A stretch of 60,000 nucleotides of DNA. It comes from Membranipora membranacea. Its lineage: Eukaryota; Bryozoa; Gymnolaemata; Cheilostomatida; Membraniporidae. The notes beneath the pieces were generated by a model. That model was not told the origin of the DNA. It was given only the letters and a program-made list of their open reading frames with translations, and made no database searches. This document shows positions 1-13,300 of this stretch, piece after piece. The position numbers and the translations under genes were made by a program. The stretch spans positions 7,752,001 through 7,812,000 of the forward strand of contig OU612065.1 in the NCBI GenBank assembly GCA_914767715.1. The letters are read 5' to 3'. Position 1 is the first letter of the stretch. Every line of letters begins with the position of its first letter.

Positions 1-3000
1 CATAGAAACTCTCTACAACAAACTCAGGTATGTTTTAATGATGGATGTCAAGTTCTCCAACATGATCTTCCGTCCGAGACAAATCAGAATATCAGCATAT
101 AAGAATGCTGTGGTAGACCCTTGCATTAATGAAAGTACTCAACCTGAAAATTTGATTTTTGATGCGAATGTTTTGAGCCGGTGATGGGACATCATCAGTT
201 CAAAATTGTTGAATTAAATTATTGGTGAATTGTGAAGTTTTAATTGTTTTATATGTAGGATATATATATATATATATATTAGATGGTGATATTCTATATG
301 GTCTGAGACGTCTCCTTAAACAATTTTATGAAAGAAAAAATCGAGAAATTGTACAAATTACTACACCTTGTGACATACCAAGGCATCTTGTGACAAGGAT
401 GATTTCTGTAACATGTAGTTAATTCTGTGTAGATTGTATGAAGTAAGAATCCCACGTACTGAGACAGAGGAAGTGGATAGCCTCAGAGAAAAGTGGGAGG
501 AGCTACTAGAGTTAGCTGATAACGTCAGAGAAGACCTGCTCAAGGAAAAGAGGAATGCATTTGAACAGGAGCTTGATAAACAAGTCAAGGTAAGATACAC
601 TTCCTGGCAATGTATAGATTTATGGCAGAGCAAAAACAGTTGACACATGTTGTTGGTAAATTATTGTAGGCAGAATTATTGACGATTTCACTACATGGTT
701 CTTTACTTATTTTATATAGACCTTCGTAGTTGAGGTGATCCAGTTCCGTAATGCGTTTGATGCACAAGGTCCTAGTGTACCTGGTATAAGTCCTGAGGAA
801 GCTGTCGGTAGACTGCATGACTTCCAACAGAAATACAGACTCTACGATGCCAAGAGGAAGACTCTGGATTCAGTGTCCAAACTATTTGGAATAAAGTGAG
901 TAATGATAGTTGGTTTAATGATAATTCAACAGAAAATTCCAGCTTAACGCTTATTTCCCTGACACTCTATTCTCGCGACTTGAGGAAGGATGACCTATCT
1001 TCTGTCCCATCACCATATTCACTCAGACCAGTGGTGTGTGTCGTTTACTTGCATCATTGTTGGAACTCTGTTTTTTTATGTATGCTTGTATTTTTTTTTT
1101 CATTAGTTTTTACACAATTTTGTAGATGTAAACCGTTCCCTGAGCTTGATAAGACTGGTGAAGAGCTGGACTTACTGGGACAGCTGTATGGTCTGTTCCA
1201 AAAGTTTATCAGATTTGATAAGAGATTCAGAGATACACTCTGGGCTGAAGTAGATCTCGACAACACAAACAAAGAGGTAACAATATTGCTGCCCTTCATG
1301 TCTTTACCATAATTTTTACTCCATGTTTGCAATGCCACTCGATAAGTTGCACTCTACTTGGTACTTACTTACTTACTTGGTACTTGAAGGTTAATCGCCA
1401 ACCTCTGTGAGAAGGTTGTGGCAATATGTCATCTCGTCTGTCCGTCTCCGTTCCGGGTCTGATACGTAGGGTCGGTAGATCGATCGCAATCAACCTTCAA
1501 CCTTCAACTCGTAGGCTGAAACCATGGTTGATCAACAGCTTACCAACTCATTGACGAATTTGCTTTTGTTTAAGAAATTGGACCCTCATACAATGGTATG
1601 TGTGTTTTTATTTCGTAAAAAATGTTTGTTTTGGTGTGGATTATTCCATTTATATTGTCATTGATTTTTTTAGGTCGAGTCTTTCTGGGATGAATGTTTG
1701 GCACTGCCAAGTAAGCTGAAGGACTGGGATGCATATCATGACTTGAAGGGAGCTATACAGAAATACCTGGATGTATTCCCCCTTTTACACAGACTTGCTG
1801 CCAAGGTAACCAAATTATCGATGGTACTGATACCGTTCATGGCATGCATATGCTTGCTACATGTAGAACATATACATATAAGTGATATGCATTGATTCTA
1901 GCTTTGACTTAATTTTAAATCTAATAATTCCCTTTATTTTTCTTATTATTTGATATCCAGTCCTATGACCGACCAGTACCCGTATGTTGTTATCTCATAT
2001 ATAATATTCCTTGTTCGATACCCTAACAAATAAATAACTTACTGTTGTTGTAAAGCATATGGAGATGTACGAGTTATCCCAGCTCAACCCTATGTTGGCT
2101 GGATACCTACACCGGTTCCACACTCGAGTGTTCCGTGCCATCATGGTAATGTCATCATGCTGTTTGATGCACCTTTTACAACATTTGTGCTAAAAACCAC
2201 ACTCAATATTATTATTATCGTTTGCAAACCAGATCTGGGAATTTTAATTTACTACAGTGCCTTAAAACTGAATTGCTGGAATACGAAGGGCGTCCAGTAT
2301 GTACCAGGCTTAGTGCAGCCAACACTATTATCGTTTTCCTGCTTGTAGCATGACTGATGTTTCAATCATCAATCGACCTGACCATCTGAATCTGTATTAA
2401 TCATGTCTGCATTTAAAACTATCTCCTGACCTGTACCGGTATCTGGCTCTCAATGTGGGATGTTTAGAACTTTAGCAATGTAGCTTCTGTTAGGTTCCAG
2501 TTGTCAGATAGGTACACCTGCACTTTAACTTTGGACGAGGGTGCACAAACCTTATACATACCCTGATGTATAGCAGTGATATTCTAGAGGTTTTCCGTGT
2601 CCTCATCTATTGTATATGGTGTTACAGGAAATAAGAAACCGACACTGGCTTCAGGTTATGTCTGCCACTGGAAGCTCATTCCAACTGGAGGCGAATGTAT
2701 TCAAGATGTATCATCTACTGGATATCGATCTCATCGCGTAAGTCACAAGAAATATCTCAAATGCAGATGACTTCATTGTCTTTAAAATTTGTTTGATTAT
2801 AAAGATGCGTTTTGAGCTTGATCAAACTAAACTTCCTCTCCGTCCAAATTTATTTACCTAAATTGGTGAGACAGAGATTGTCCTAATCGACTGTATATCA
2901 AACAAAAGAATTACATAAACAGTTATGCATATTTCACACTAATCATTACAGCCACAAACAGGAAATAGAGGAGATCTGTCACGCAGCTTCCAGAGAGATG

Positions 3001-6000
3001 GAGCTGGAGGTGAAAATGAGAATCACAGAAGAGGAATGGACTGAACAGGTCTTAGCATTTGAACATTACAAAAAGCTCGGCCCCATATACCTGGATAAAG
3101 CCTTCACTGAACGACTTCTTGAGCAACTGGAAGATGCACAGGCTTTGTTAGCGAGGTATAAGTCATAGACAAGTGAAATTTTGGGTATTCAAAATATTTT
3201 TTACAATAAGAAAACTGCTCCTCTGTTCACTTGCATTGTAAAAAACATGTTAATGTCTGTTTTATGTTAAATTAAAGATTGAGTTTACAAATTGTTTTAT
3301 GTAGCGCAATGGTCTCAAGAAGTAAAGATGCTGTACTGATGCAGTAGTAAGCTAAAGCTAACCTCTGAGTTTCTCTACGCTTGCCTTGACAATAGTACAT
3401 CCATAAGCATATAAATACTATATAGTATTTATATGTTTATGTGTACAACAAATCATTTTATGAATAACAGAAGCTCGTCTGGGGACCTGCAAACTCAATA
3501 TTATTATTATATCTGCTCTCCTGCATCAACTATGTTGCTATAATAAATTACAACAATCCTTAGTGTTAATTGTTTATGAACCAGATGCGATATTTTGAGG
3601 ATTGAGAGAATAATACCTTGTTGGACATATGTGACTAAAATCTGTCAAAAATTTATGATTTTATTACAGTATGCTGACTAGTAAGTACATTGGACCACTA
3701 AGGGAGGAGGCTGCCTCCTGGGCTGAGAAACTCAAAGAGGTTCAGGATGTGCTTGAAATCTGGCTGGAGGTTCAGGATCTGTGGCAGTACCTTGAGGAAG
3801 TATTCAGTAACCCTACTGCAAGCAAGGTGGGTGGCCTCATAAAACACGCTACCAACTATAGATAAATTATTACATGTCCTTGATTATCTTGGGTGAGTGT
3901 TAGTAATGCATGCGTATGATTTTGCTTGCACATATCTGACATCCAAAATACGCGATTGTTTACTCACTTCTGTCTATCCTGTCTGTTCATAATAGGAACT
4001 ACCAGGCGAAGCTAAGAAGTTCAATAGAATTGACAAGGGATGGGTGAAGATGATGAAACGAGCTTACGACACCAGAAATGTTCTTCAGGTAACTAATCAT
4101 CTATAGATTAATGAGAAGCTGAATAGTCCCAGTAGCTATTAATTTACCTTGGTTCCTATTTAATTATCTACGGGGACATGAATCCGCAAATTTATTTTAG
4201 TCAATAAAAATGTATATCATGATTGTTTCTACCTTGCAGTTTGTCAGTGTGTTCTTTGAAATTGTTGCAAAAACTATTTGTTAAAGCAAATCTCTCCTAG
4301 CTATATATTGAATGCACCTGTCCATATTTATATTATAGTGTTGTTATGGCGGAGAGGTGCCTAAAGGTATAGTACTGAGACACATCTATGAGGAGTTAGA
4401 GACATGTTTCAAATCATTAGCGTCTTATCTGGACGGGAAGAGAAGAGCCTTCCCCAGGTTTTACATGGTGTCAGACGCTGTCCTACTCGCCATACTCAGT
4501 AGACCAAGTGATCTGGAATCTGTACGACCCTACTTCAGGTACACACAACGCAGTATAACATCCCAGTATAACATCCCAGTATGACATCAAGTCTCAATTC
4601 GATAAATAATAGTTTGTTTATAACATACTTGTATGGAAACCTCAATTAAATTAATAATAATAATAACTTTATCGACCTTATACAAGCAAGAATAAACACT
4701 ATGCATGTCGATCCCTGTATTGTAGATGTTTGTTCAGTGCTATACATGATATCAAAGTTGAGAAGTCTGGTTTTGGTGAGTTGGGTGATGGAGGAGGTAG
4801 CCCCTTTACCATGTCACCTGACGGCACATCACGGGAGGGTACAGCGGATACCCCGACACGCAGAGGGGGCACACCTGTCAGAACTCGTAGGAATCAGTCA
4901 CCTAGTCAGATACAGGAGGCCAGAGTACAGACACCAGTCAGAGTAGACAAACGACTCACTGAAGTCCATGTAAGTATCACATCTCCACAAGTCACTTTTT
5001 GAAGAAATATGTTTCATTGATCACCTTATAGTCAAATCACAGTAGGTAGTCAGTTAATTGCATAGCTATATTCTGTTGAGTAAACTCCATCTTTTATGCT
5101 TTAAAAACAGAAATCCAAGACATCTGCCAGCAAGAAGCAGTCTGGCAATTCCTCTGCCAGCATAGCTTCTGCTGGTAAAACTGCCCCTTCCAAGTCGAGA
5201 AGGTCGGCTAAGGGTTCAGAGGTAAGGTGCATGCTCACTGTAGTCGTGCAGGTCAACACTAAGCAGCAGCGGGACCCAGCCTTGGCACCATAGTCATAGT
5301 CTAATTATTGAATCTAAAAGTATCATTATCTCATATTATCTTAATAATGTTTAAATCAAAGTGCTGTTGGTTATAAGGGGTTAAATCTATGTCACTAGCT
5401 ACCAGAAAGACCCTGTCTGCTTGCTCCCTCTTTTGGTATCATGACTTGGTGTCAAGGGGTTGCATGGGAACAGACCAACTGTATCGTGATAGCCTTTTCA
5501 CCCCTATACTTTAATCTTTTCTATCATGATTCAAATAATGTAGAATGTCGTGATATTTCTTACTGTATAGTAAGCCCACCACTCATTGTGTAACATGCCG
5601 ATATGATTTTAAGTCCTCTCGAATCTTTGTGAGGTATGCACTGATATGATTGAGCTCTGGTGATTGGTATATTTTTGCACAATGTGTTTTACCATACATA
5701 TACACATTCATATACATATTTATGACAATCTATTATGTATCAAGCAAAAATGGTGATTGTTTCTAATTATTTATATTTGAGTTTGTTTGTTATGTTTCAG
5801 CACATAAATGTGCAGCACCAGGGAGCAGCAATCAATCTGCCCTCAGAGTTTCAGATGCAGGAGAACATTACTCTTGATGCTTATGCTGTGGTCAGCAGTG
5901 ATGGGGAAAGGCTGACTTTGGAGAATGAAGTGTCACTAGAAGATGGCGTTGAGGTTTGGTTATCAAAACTCAAGACTGGTGTGGAAGATACTCTGAGAAC

Positions 6001-7389
6001 TATGCTCAGTAATATCATTCAGGATGTCAACAATAATCTGCCTCTCGAAGACATGGTATTCAAGGTAAGTGTCTAAAAGTTAATTCCCTTGCTGATCATC
6101 ATTCATAGAAAGTTTAAAAATCAGCCTTCTCAAGCGTTCATTTCCTATACTATTAACCGCCGTGTTTTTGGTTCTCATGTTCTTAGACACAGTGGATGAA
6201 TTTATTGCCATCGCTGGCTTTAGAAGAGAATTTCCAGCACCTTATGATTTGTTTTTAATACGGACAAATAAGACAAAGTAAGGGCATAGAGAAAATGATT
6301 TTAATGCCGATAAGTTAATAACAATTTGCTATCTTTTGCTTACAGTATCCCAGTCAGATCTGCCGTATGGCTATGCTGTATTACTGGACCCGAGAGTGTG
6401 AGGCTGGTATCACAGAACTCCGCTATGAGAGACGAGCCATTCAGAACACTAAGGCTAGATTCCAGGCTAACATAGCTAAGATACCCACTGCCCTTGCTCG
6501 TAATTGTTTCCGTAGTATTGAGGAGACAATGTTGCCGCTACATAGACTGAGACTTGAAAATCTCTACACTGTAAGTTACTAAGATTGAGTCATGAGTGTT
6601 AATACTTTACTTAACATCACTCGTTTGACTCCTTCCATAGTTTGAATGCTCATTGATTGCAGTGTGGTGGTACTGGCAATTCAATTGGTTAAAACAATGT
6701 AATTCCTTACTGTGAGCTGTGAACACAACATCACTATCACCATTTGATGAACTTACACAAATTACATTCCGTCTAATTAACACTGAAGCAAAAAAAGAGT
6801 TCCCATGAGGCTTCCCGAAGTTTGTGGGGGATCACTTAGTAGTCATCATAAATATCTAACAATCCTGGTCTATGGTTTTGAAGCAATCTTTCTACTTGAG
6901 AGACACGCTAGATGTCATGAGTACAAGAAAGATCCGCGAGGCCACTGACTTTGACTGGAGAAGAAACACCAGACTCTACTACCAAGAAATTGAAGGTATC
7001 AAATCCAATATTCAATTTATTCGCTTTCAGGTTAAAGTAGCTGTAAACTAGTGAAACCTGAATATCATATCATGGGAAGTAATTGGACCAGTATCAAGGA
7101 CTGTCTTAGGGCGCTGACAGACCAAGACGAACTGGGAAATAGTCTCCGTTAGTTTTTGCAGTGGCTCAAAACTCTGCTAAAGAGGGCATGAAATTTGTAC
7201 ACCAGTGTTCTCTATTCAATACCATTAAAATATACTATTGAGTTGTGTTTTACATGAATAGAGGAGAAAATGGAGCCTGTAGTTTACATTATGGAAAACA
7301 GATTCAGCTATGGGTGTGAGTTTTATGGTAACCAGATAGGAGTTGCCATGACGGCCATAACAGAGAGATGCTTCTTAGCCATGTCTCAG
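1..7389 (+). other. Dynein tail end and linker (DHC_N2) exons
   Basis: Seventeen exons: 1-27, 433-589, 720-895, 1126-1276, 1674-1805, 2056-2145, 2628-2737, 2952-3155, 3670-3826, 3996-4088, 4339-4538, 4726-4969, 5111-5221, 5801-6064, 6346-6570, 6884-6995, 7262-7389. They encode the mechanical linker that swings over the AAA ring. Recognisable landmarks are the RHW-like NRHWLQVM (exon at 2628), WQYLEEVFSN (exon at 3670, the canonical W.YLEPIF block), YLDGKRRAFPRFY (exon at 4339), the DGERLTL-VEVWL block (exon at 5801) and FSYGCEFYGN just before AAA1 (exon at 7262). Exons 4726-4969 and 5111-5221 add a Ser/Thr/Lys-rich segment not found in typical linkers. All exon phases agree. Confidence 0.9.
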
Positions 7390-10300
7390 GTAAGTAATAG
7401 TTAGGATTCCGAGGGAATCATCATCAGACGACAGTGTATCCCATCACTATGTGCCTTATCACACACATTCTCTGTAGAAACCTTATATAGAGGGACAAAA
7501 TTTCCTCAAGTCATTCTTCTTGGTGCATCAGTGTTACTATTTATGTATATCTAAACCGATTCACTTTTCCATTGTTTGTTGTGTGAAATTTGCAATCGAT
7601 TAATGTAAAGCATATCTTACCTGATTATTTCAGGCTCTCACAAGCCATCATGGGCTTATACTCCAAGGACCCGAGGCTACTGGTAAAACTGAGACAATTA
7701 AAGGACTCGGCAATGTACTCGCTAACTTCATCAGTATGGTACACTGTGACATGAAAATGTCAGCTCAATCACTAGGTAGGTTTATATCTCCCTCATATTC
7801 AGATATTACTTGATCAAAGCTGTCCCGCATTGATAATGACTTTGGCATATTTGTTAATACTCGTGAATAGCTTTACCATTTGTTTCTGTTTGTGATGGTC
7901 TAATATATAGTTGATAAGCCAATAAAATTGCTATCTATAGTATTTATAATATGACCAGCAGTGACATCTTCTCTTGTCAATTGTAGGAAAGTTGATGCAG
8001 GGAGTTCCCCTTGATGGATACTGGGTGTGCCTAGATGAAGGTCATCTTATGAACAGAGAAGCCATGGCAGTCTTACTGAACAGTATCAACTCCATATTCA
8101 CAGCTGTGAAAAGCCTCAGAGAACGTGTGGACGTCAACGGAACTGACGTGAGTGTACTGGGTATCAATATCCTAGTTTCAAGGATCTTGATGTATAACTG
8201 AGAAACAATGATCAGAAAATTTTCTCACTTCCTGATATTTTCTCACTCATTTGTTGATGTTGATCTAAAGAACTGCTACTTTGTGTTACAGATCTTGATA
8301 AAGAAGACATCAGTAGCCATGTTTATGACAATGAACCCATCAGCAGTGACTAAGCTTGAGTTACCCAATGATGTGCGAGCTTTATTCCGCACAGTGACAC
8401 TCATCACGCCTGACTATAGTATGCTGCTGAGAGCTAAATGTGCTGCCTCTGGACTCAAAGCACCTGCTATTCTCGGAACTCGTCTGAAGATGGTCAGGGA
8501 CCTGGCTAATGATCTATTGTAAGTAAATTAATTGTACTCACCCGCAAATTTTACTGAATAAAAGCCTCAAGCTCAGCGAGCTCAGAATTTACAATTCCAT
8601 ATGATAAAGCTTTTCACTCATAACAAGCCATTTTGGCTACTTTTCCTTCTATTTGATAAAATTCACATGGGTTTGAAAATATCATTACAATCTTGTTAAT
8701 TTCAGATCCAGAGATGCTATGACATTCTTCAACCTAAACATCATGACAGCAGTGCTAAAAAGATCTGTAATGAAGCGCAGACAGATGAGAGGCGATACTA
8801 GCTATGACAGACAGGCTACTATAGAGAAAGGTCGCGACCCCACTGATAAGAAAGTTACAGTGGAGGAATCTCGGTCTAACAGTCAGGCGAGCGGAGTCTT
8901 AGCCTCCAGTGCTAGCGTCATAAGTAAGTTTCTATGCTTCTGATTTAAACTATACAGCTAAGTCAGACTTAATCATAATTTTTTCGCCAAACAAGATCTT
9001 GAGAAATTCAATGGTTCCTTTTTTTTGGTCTGAGAACCAAACTCATTGATTATTAATTTTTTTTATGATGCCCGGCAACCCACCAACACATGGCTTTTTC
9101 CTCTATCTCACACCTTTGTAACTTACCTATTACAGCGGCAGTCCAAAAACTGAGAAGCCCCAACATTTATAAGATTTTTAGTGATTATTTTGAAGGTAAA
9201 TTCTGTTGGTTTTCAACTCTGGTCTCTATCTGTAGCTCTATAAATCTCTGTCCTATTCCATCAAAAGAGAGCTGCTTTTGTCTAGATCTGGATGAATTGC
9301 TCTGTCTCTGCTGCTAAAACACTGACTCCTTGGTTCCGTTGCTCTGTTCTTGCTATTTGAACCACGTAATATTGGGAGTTGCCTTTTAATAAAACAGTAG
9401 AAGGCAACTCTACACTCATGCATGATCTTGCCAGTAAAATTGTCAAATAGTAGAATTATACTGACCAATTTGGATGATTTCCCCTAACCAAAGATGGATA
9501 GTCTGAAACTAGTTGTATGTCTTTTCCTTTACCTCTAATGTATATATTTCTTCAATATTCCTCGGCTAGAGTGCAATCTGATATTATGTATGACTGGCAT
9601 CAAGCATGGTGTTCCAAAGCATTAACCAAAATTTGATTATATTCAGGTGCCAACCCATCTTATAGTAACACTGTTATGGGTGAGTTATTGCTGCATGGGG
9701 TTGAGAGTTGGTTGAACCATGCATGCTTTTATTGAAGGTTTTGACATTAACAATACACCTTAGCTGGCTGTGTGAATGAGTTGGCTGGTAATGTGCCTTG
9801 CATACTGATCGCTCTGGGCGCTCTTCCCAAGCTTAGCAGTTAACCACCTCGCTCATACAAACGCCATCTGCTGATATTTATCAATTGTACACCTACTTGT
9901 TACCATTTCATGTTCTCTAACTACTTGGGATTCTCATTCACCTTCCCTATAGTTCATGAAGAGGAGGGGGTAGGCCCTTCAGGTTTTAGTGAGACCTTAG
10001 AACCTGCCCGCCTTGATGCAGCAGACCCAGAGGATCAGGAAATAATTGATCTACTTCTCACTCAGGGCAGCACGCCCCGTGAGCCAGAGCTCATCACAAC
10101 TCCTCCCCCTAAAGTGACTAAGAAGAAAATGAAATATGTCAAGCAGAGAGAGGAGCCCCAATCAGGGTCTAAGACTCCTCACTGGAATCCTGTTGGTGAG
10201 GCAGCACTCTCAGCGAAGCTACAAACTGCACTAGGAGTTGCCATCTCACGCCTCTCATTAATTTTCTTTCATTTCAGCATTGCAAAGACTAATCTCCAGT

Positions 10301-13300
10301 ACACAAACTTCTTCTTTATCTTTCATATATCATTTCTTCTCATGCACTCTGCATTATTTTAATATTATCAATAAAAGTTCATGTTTCAGGAGTGACTTTT
10401 GAATATGAGTGAATATGGTTCTGCTATTTTGTTGCTAATTGCAACACAAGTATAAAATGATAAATAAGGTTAACAGTCTATGGATCTTGAGATGACTGTT
10501 TATCTGAAGTTTATAAATCATGGCTATTCCATCATCTCAGGTCCTGGACCAGGAACTAAACAAGAGCGATTCACAGCGGCAAACAAAATCAAGGGAACTC
10601 CAAACCCTCTCACCTCGTCCGCTAGGATGGAGCATTCCATTGTCGGACAATCGTTACTGGAGATTATTGGACCTAGACTTCAAGGAGAGGTATGATGAAC
10701 TTATTTGCAATGTGTCTATTTAACTGTTTGCCAATGCAGAGCAAAGGAGTTTGCTACAATTTAACACCTTGGCAAAACCTACTGCCCTAGAACCATCAAT
10801 ATTTTGATTTGTTTGGATATTTTTTATCAAATCAAATTTTCTCTCATGCGTAGTGCTTTCTTTTTCAGGACCTGAGTTTGTTCAAGACTATTATCAAGGA
10901 TCTGTTCGCCTCTCTTCCTGTACCTCCAGAGCCCAAGGCTATGAGTGCCCGCGCCCGCACTGCTGATGTAGAGGCTGCTATTGAAGCTCAGTCCACAGAG
11001 AGAGGATTAGTTCCTCACAAACCATGGATTGATAAATGTACCCAGCTCTATACAGTATCTACAGTATGCAGAGGTGAGGTTTTGACCTGGGACTAACAAA
11101 TTCTATGCTATACTTTAGTGTGTTTATTTTTCCATCACATAAAGATCGGTCAACATGTCCGATGGAGAACCTTTGTCTAGGTTTTTTCAAGTCCTGTTTG
11201 AAGAGAAGTTCCAGATTTGGAATGTTTTATTATTATCACTTATCTACAATTTATGAATTCTATTTCAAACTTTTCAGGAGTCATTCTTGTCGGCCCGTCT
11301 GGCAGTGGTAAATCAGCCTGTGTCCAGGCCCTCATAGACGCACTATGTGTCAACCCAAGAGGCATGAGCAGACAATCCAACTCTAATGCAAAAGCTGGAG
11401 GGCCACAGCAGGCAGAGTCCAACCATAGACTGCTGAAGATAAATCCGTGTGTAGTGGATGATTACCAGACTATGTTTGGTTACCTGAGCCATCAAGGAGA
11501 CTGGGTAGATGGTATATTCACACATAGCTGGAGGAAAGCAAATAGGGTAAGTATGAGTTTTATCAGAAGCAAACCATTGAGTCTCAATTTTTCCTAGCCA
11601 GTAGTTTACTCTACCTCAAGATGACATCTTAGACTGTATGCATAAGTTGTTACATGGTTGTTGTCTTTTTAGAATGTCAGTACCACTTGGATTGCAATGG
11701 ACGGACCGCTCAAAGCCACATGGGCTGACAACCTGAACAGCGTCCTCGATTCTGATAGAATGTTACATCTGAAGAATGGTGACAAGCTGACTATGTCAGA
11801 CAATGTGAAGATATTGTTTGAGACAGATGATATCAGAACTGCATCCCCACCCACTCTGTCCAGATGTGTGAGTATATTCCTCATTTTCCGACTGCTATTT
11901 GACTGCCTTCAAATAATTCAACTTCATTATTTCATTGTGAGTTGCCTATTATATAGTCATATTTCAATCTTGATACTGATCCATTGCTTGATCAGAACCA
12001 CGCATGCACAGCCTAACTTGTGTTGGACAGTTGCGATTAAGTTGTCTCTGTTGTAGACAATATTGCTTGATCAAACTTTCCAAAAAATGTAACAGGAATT
12101 AATTGCCTTAATTGTAGGGCATTGTATACATGGATAGAGAAGTGTTGGGATGGAGACCAATCGCTAAGTCATGGCTGGAGGATAGAACTCATCAAGAGGT
12201 CCATGTAAGTGAAAAACCATGATAGTTACAGAGAGTTGATATTCTTTGTGATTATTTACAGACTAACAATGTGAAGACTCGTTCCTGCCCCAATACTTGT
12301 TCATTTGAGTTACTTACTTTTAGTTGTTATTGGTTTGTTAGTCAAGTTGACAATATTTAATTGTAACGCATTTGCTGAACTCTTTATGCAATATATTTTA
12401 CACAGGAGAAACCTGCATATTCAGTGGCACAGGTTAATGACATATCTGTCTTTCTATGTTCGATATTTTAATCCCCACCTTTACCTGATCTACCTGTATT
12501 TATTCGTGCATACACAGTATTAATTTTCAGCTGAAGTGCATGGGGAGCTGTCTCCCTTCATAACGAAGTGAGGCAACTGCTTATTAAGCTCTTGTTTTGT
12601 ACAATTTTCATCGTTCAATTTAAGTCACTTATAGGAGTGAAATACAACTGGAAGAGTTGCGCAATTTTCTCAATTTCTGGAATGGCAATGCTTGACTCCC
12701 GCTGAGTAATCAATGCTTCTCTGTTTTCTTAATTATCCATGTCTGGTGATTAGTTAGTGTATGGCCTTCAAAGTTATTGTGTATTTTGTCAGCTTATTGT
12801 CAAAAAGTACAACAAGGTAACAGAACCGGGAGCTGTGTCACATCATCTTGTGTGCTTCATGCCATATTTTTTTCATGCAGCAAATCATAGCTTCTCACTG
12901 GAATAGATGTTACCCACTGACTGATTGTAGACTTATAACAGCATTATAAGTTAAAGTCAATGCTCACGTGCCACATCTGTTTTGACATGCATGGTGTTGC
13001 TGTGGTATTCTTTAATTGTCGTTCATAAGTATGATGGTTAGAAAAGTGACAATATAGTTTTGTGTCACGTCACATGCATGCCATGTTATTAGTTCACTCT
13101 CACTGTGTCTGACTTATTCATGATCTGTTCTCTACCAATCAAGGTTGTACTGGACCTTGGTTGTTTTCTGAGAGGGAAAATGGCATTTAGGGGTTATATT
13201 CATTATGACTATATATATTTATTATGATTAATACCTATATCTTCCTCTCATTCACCATAGGTACTACAGAAGGCCTTCAACAAAACAGTCGATCCTGTTT

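Noticed and set aside
10480-10723. Two overlapping plus-strand frames suggesting dual coding
   Set aside because: Only one frame joins neighbouring exons in phase and leads into the conserved dynein block; the other is a shadow.
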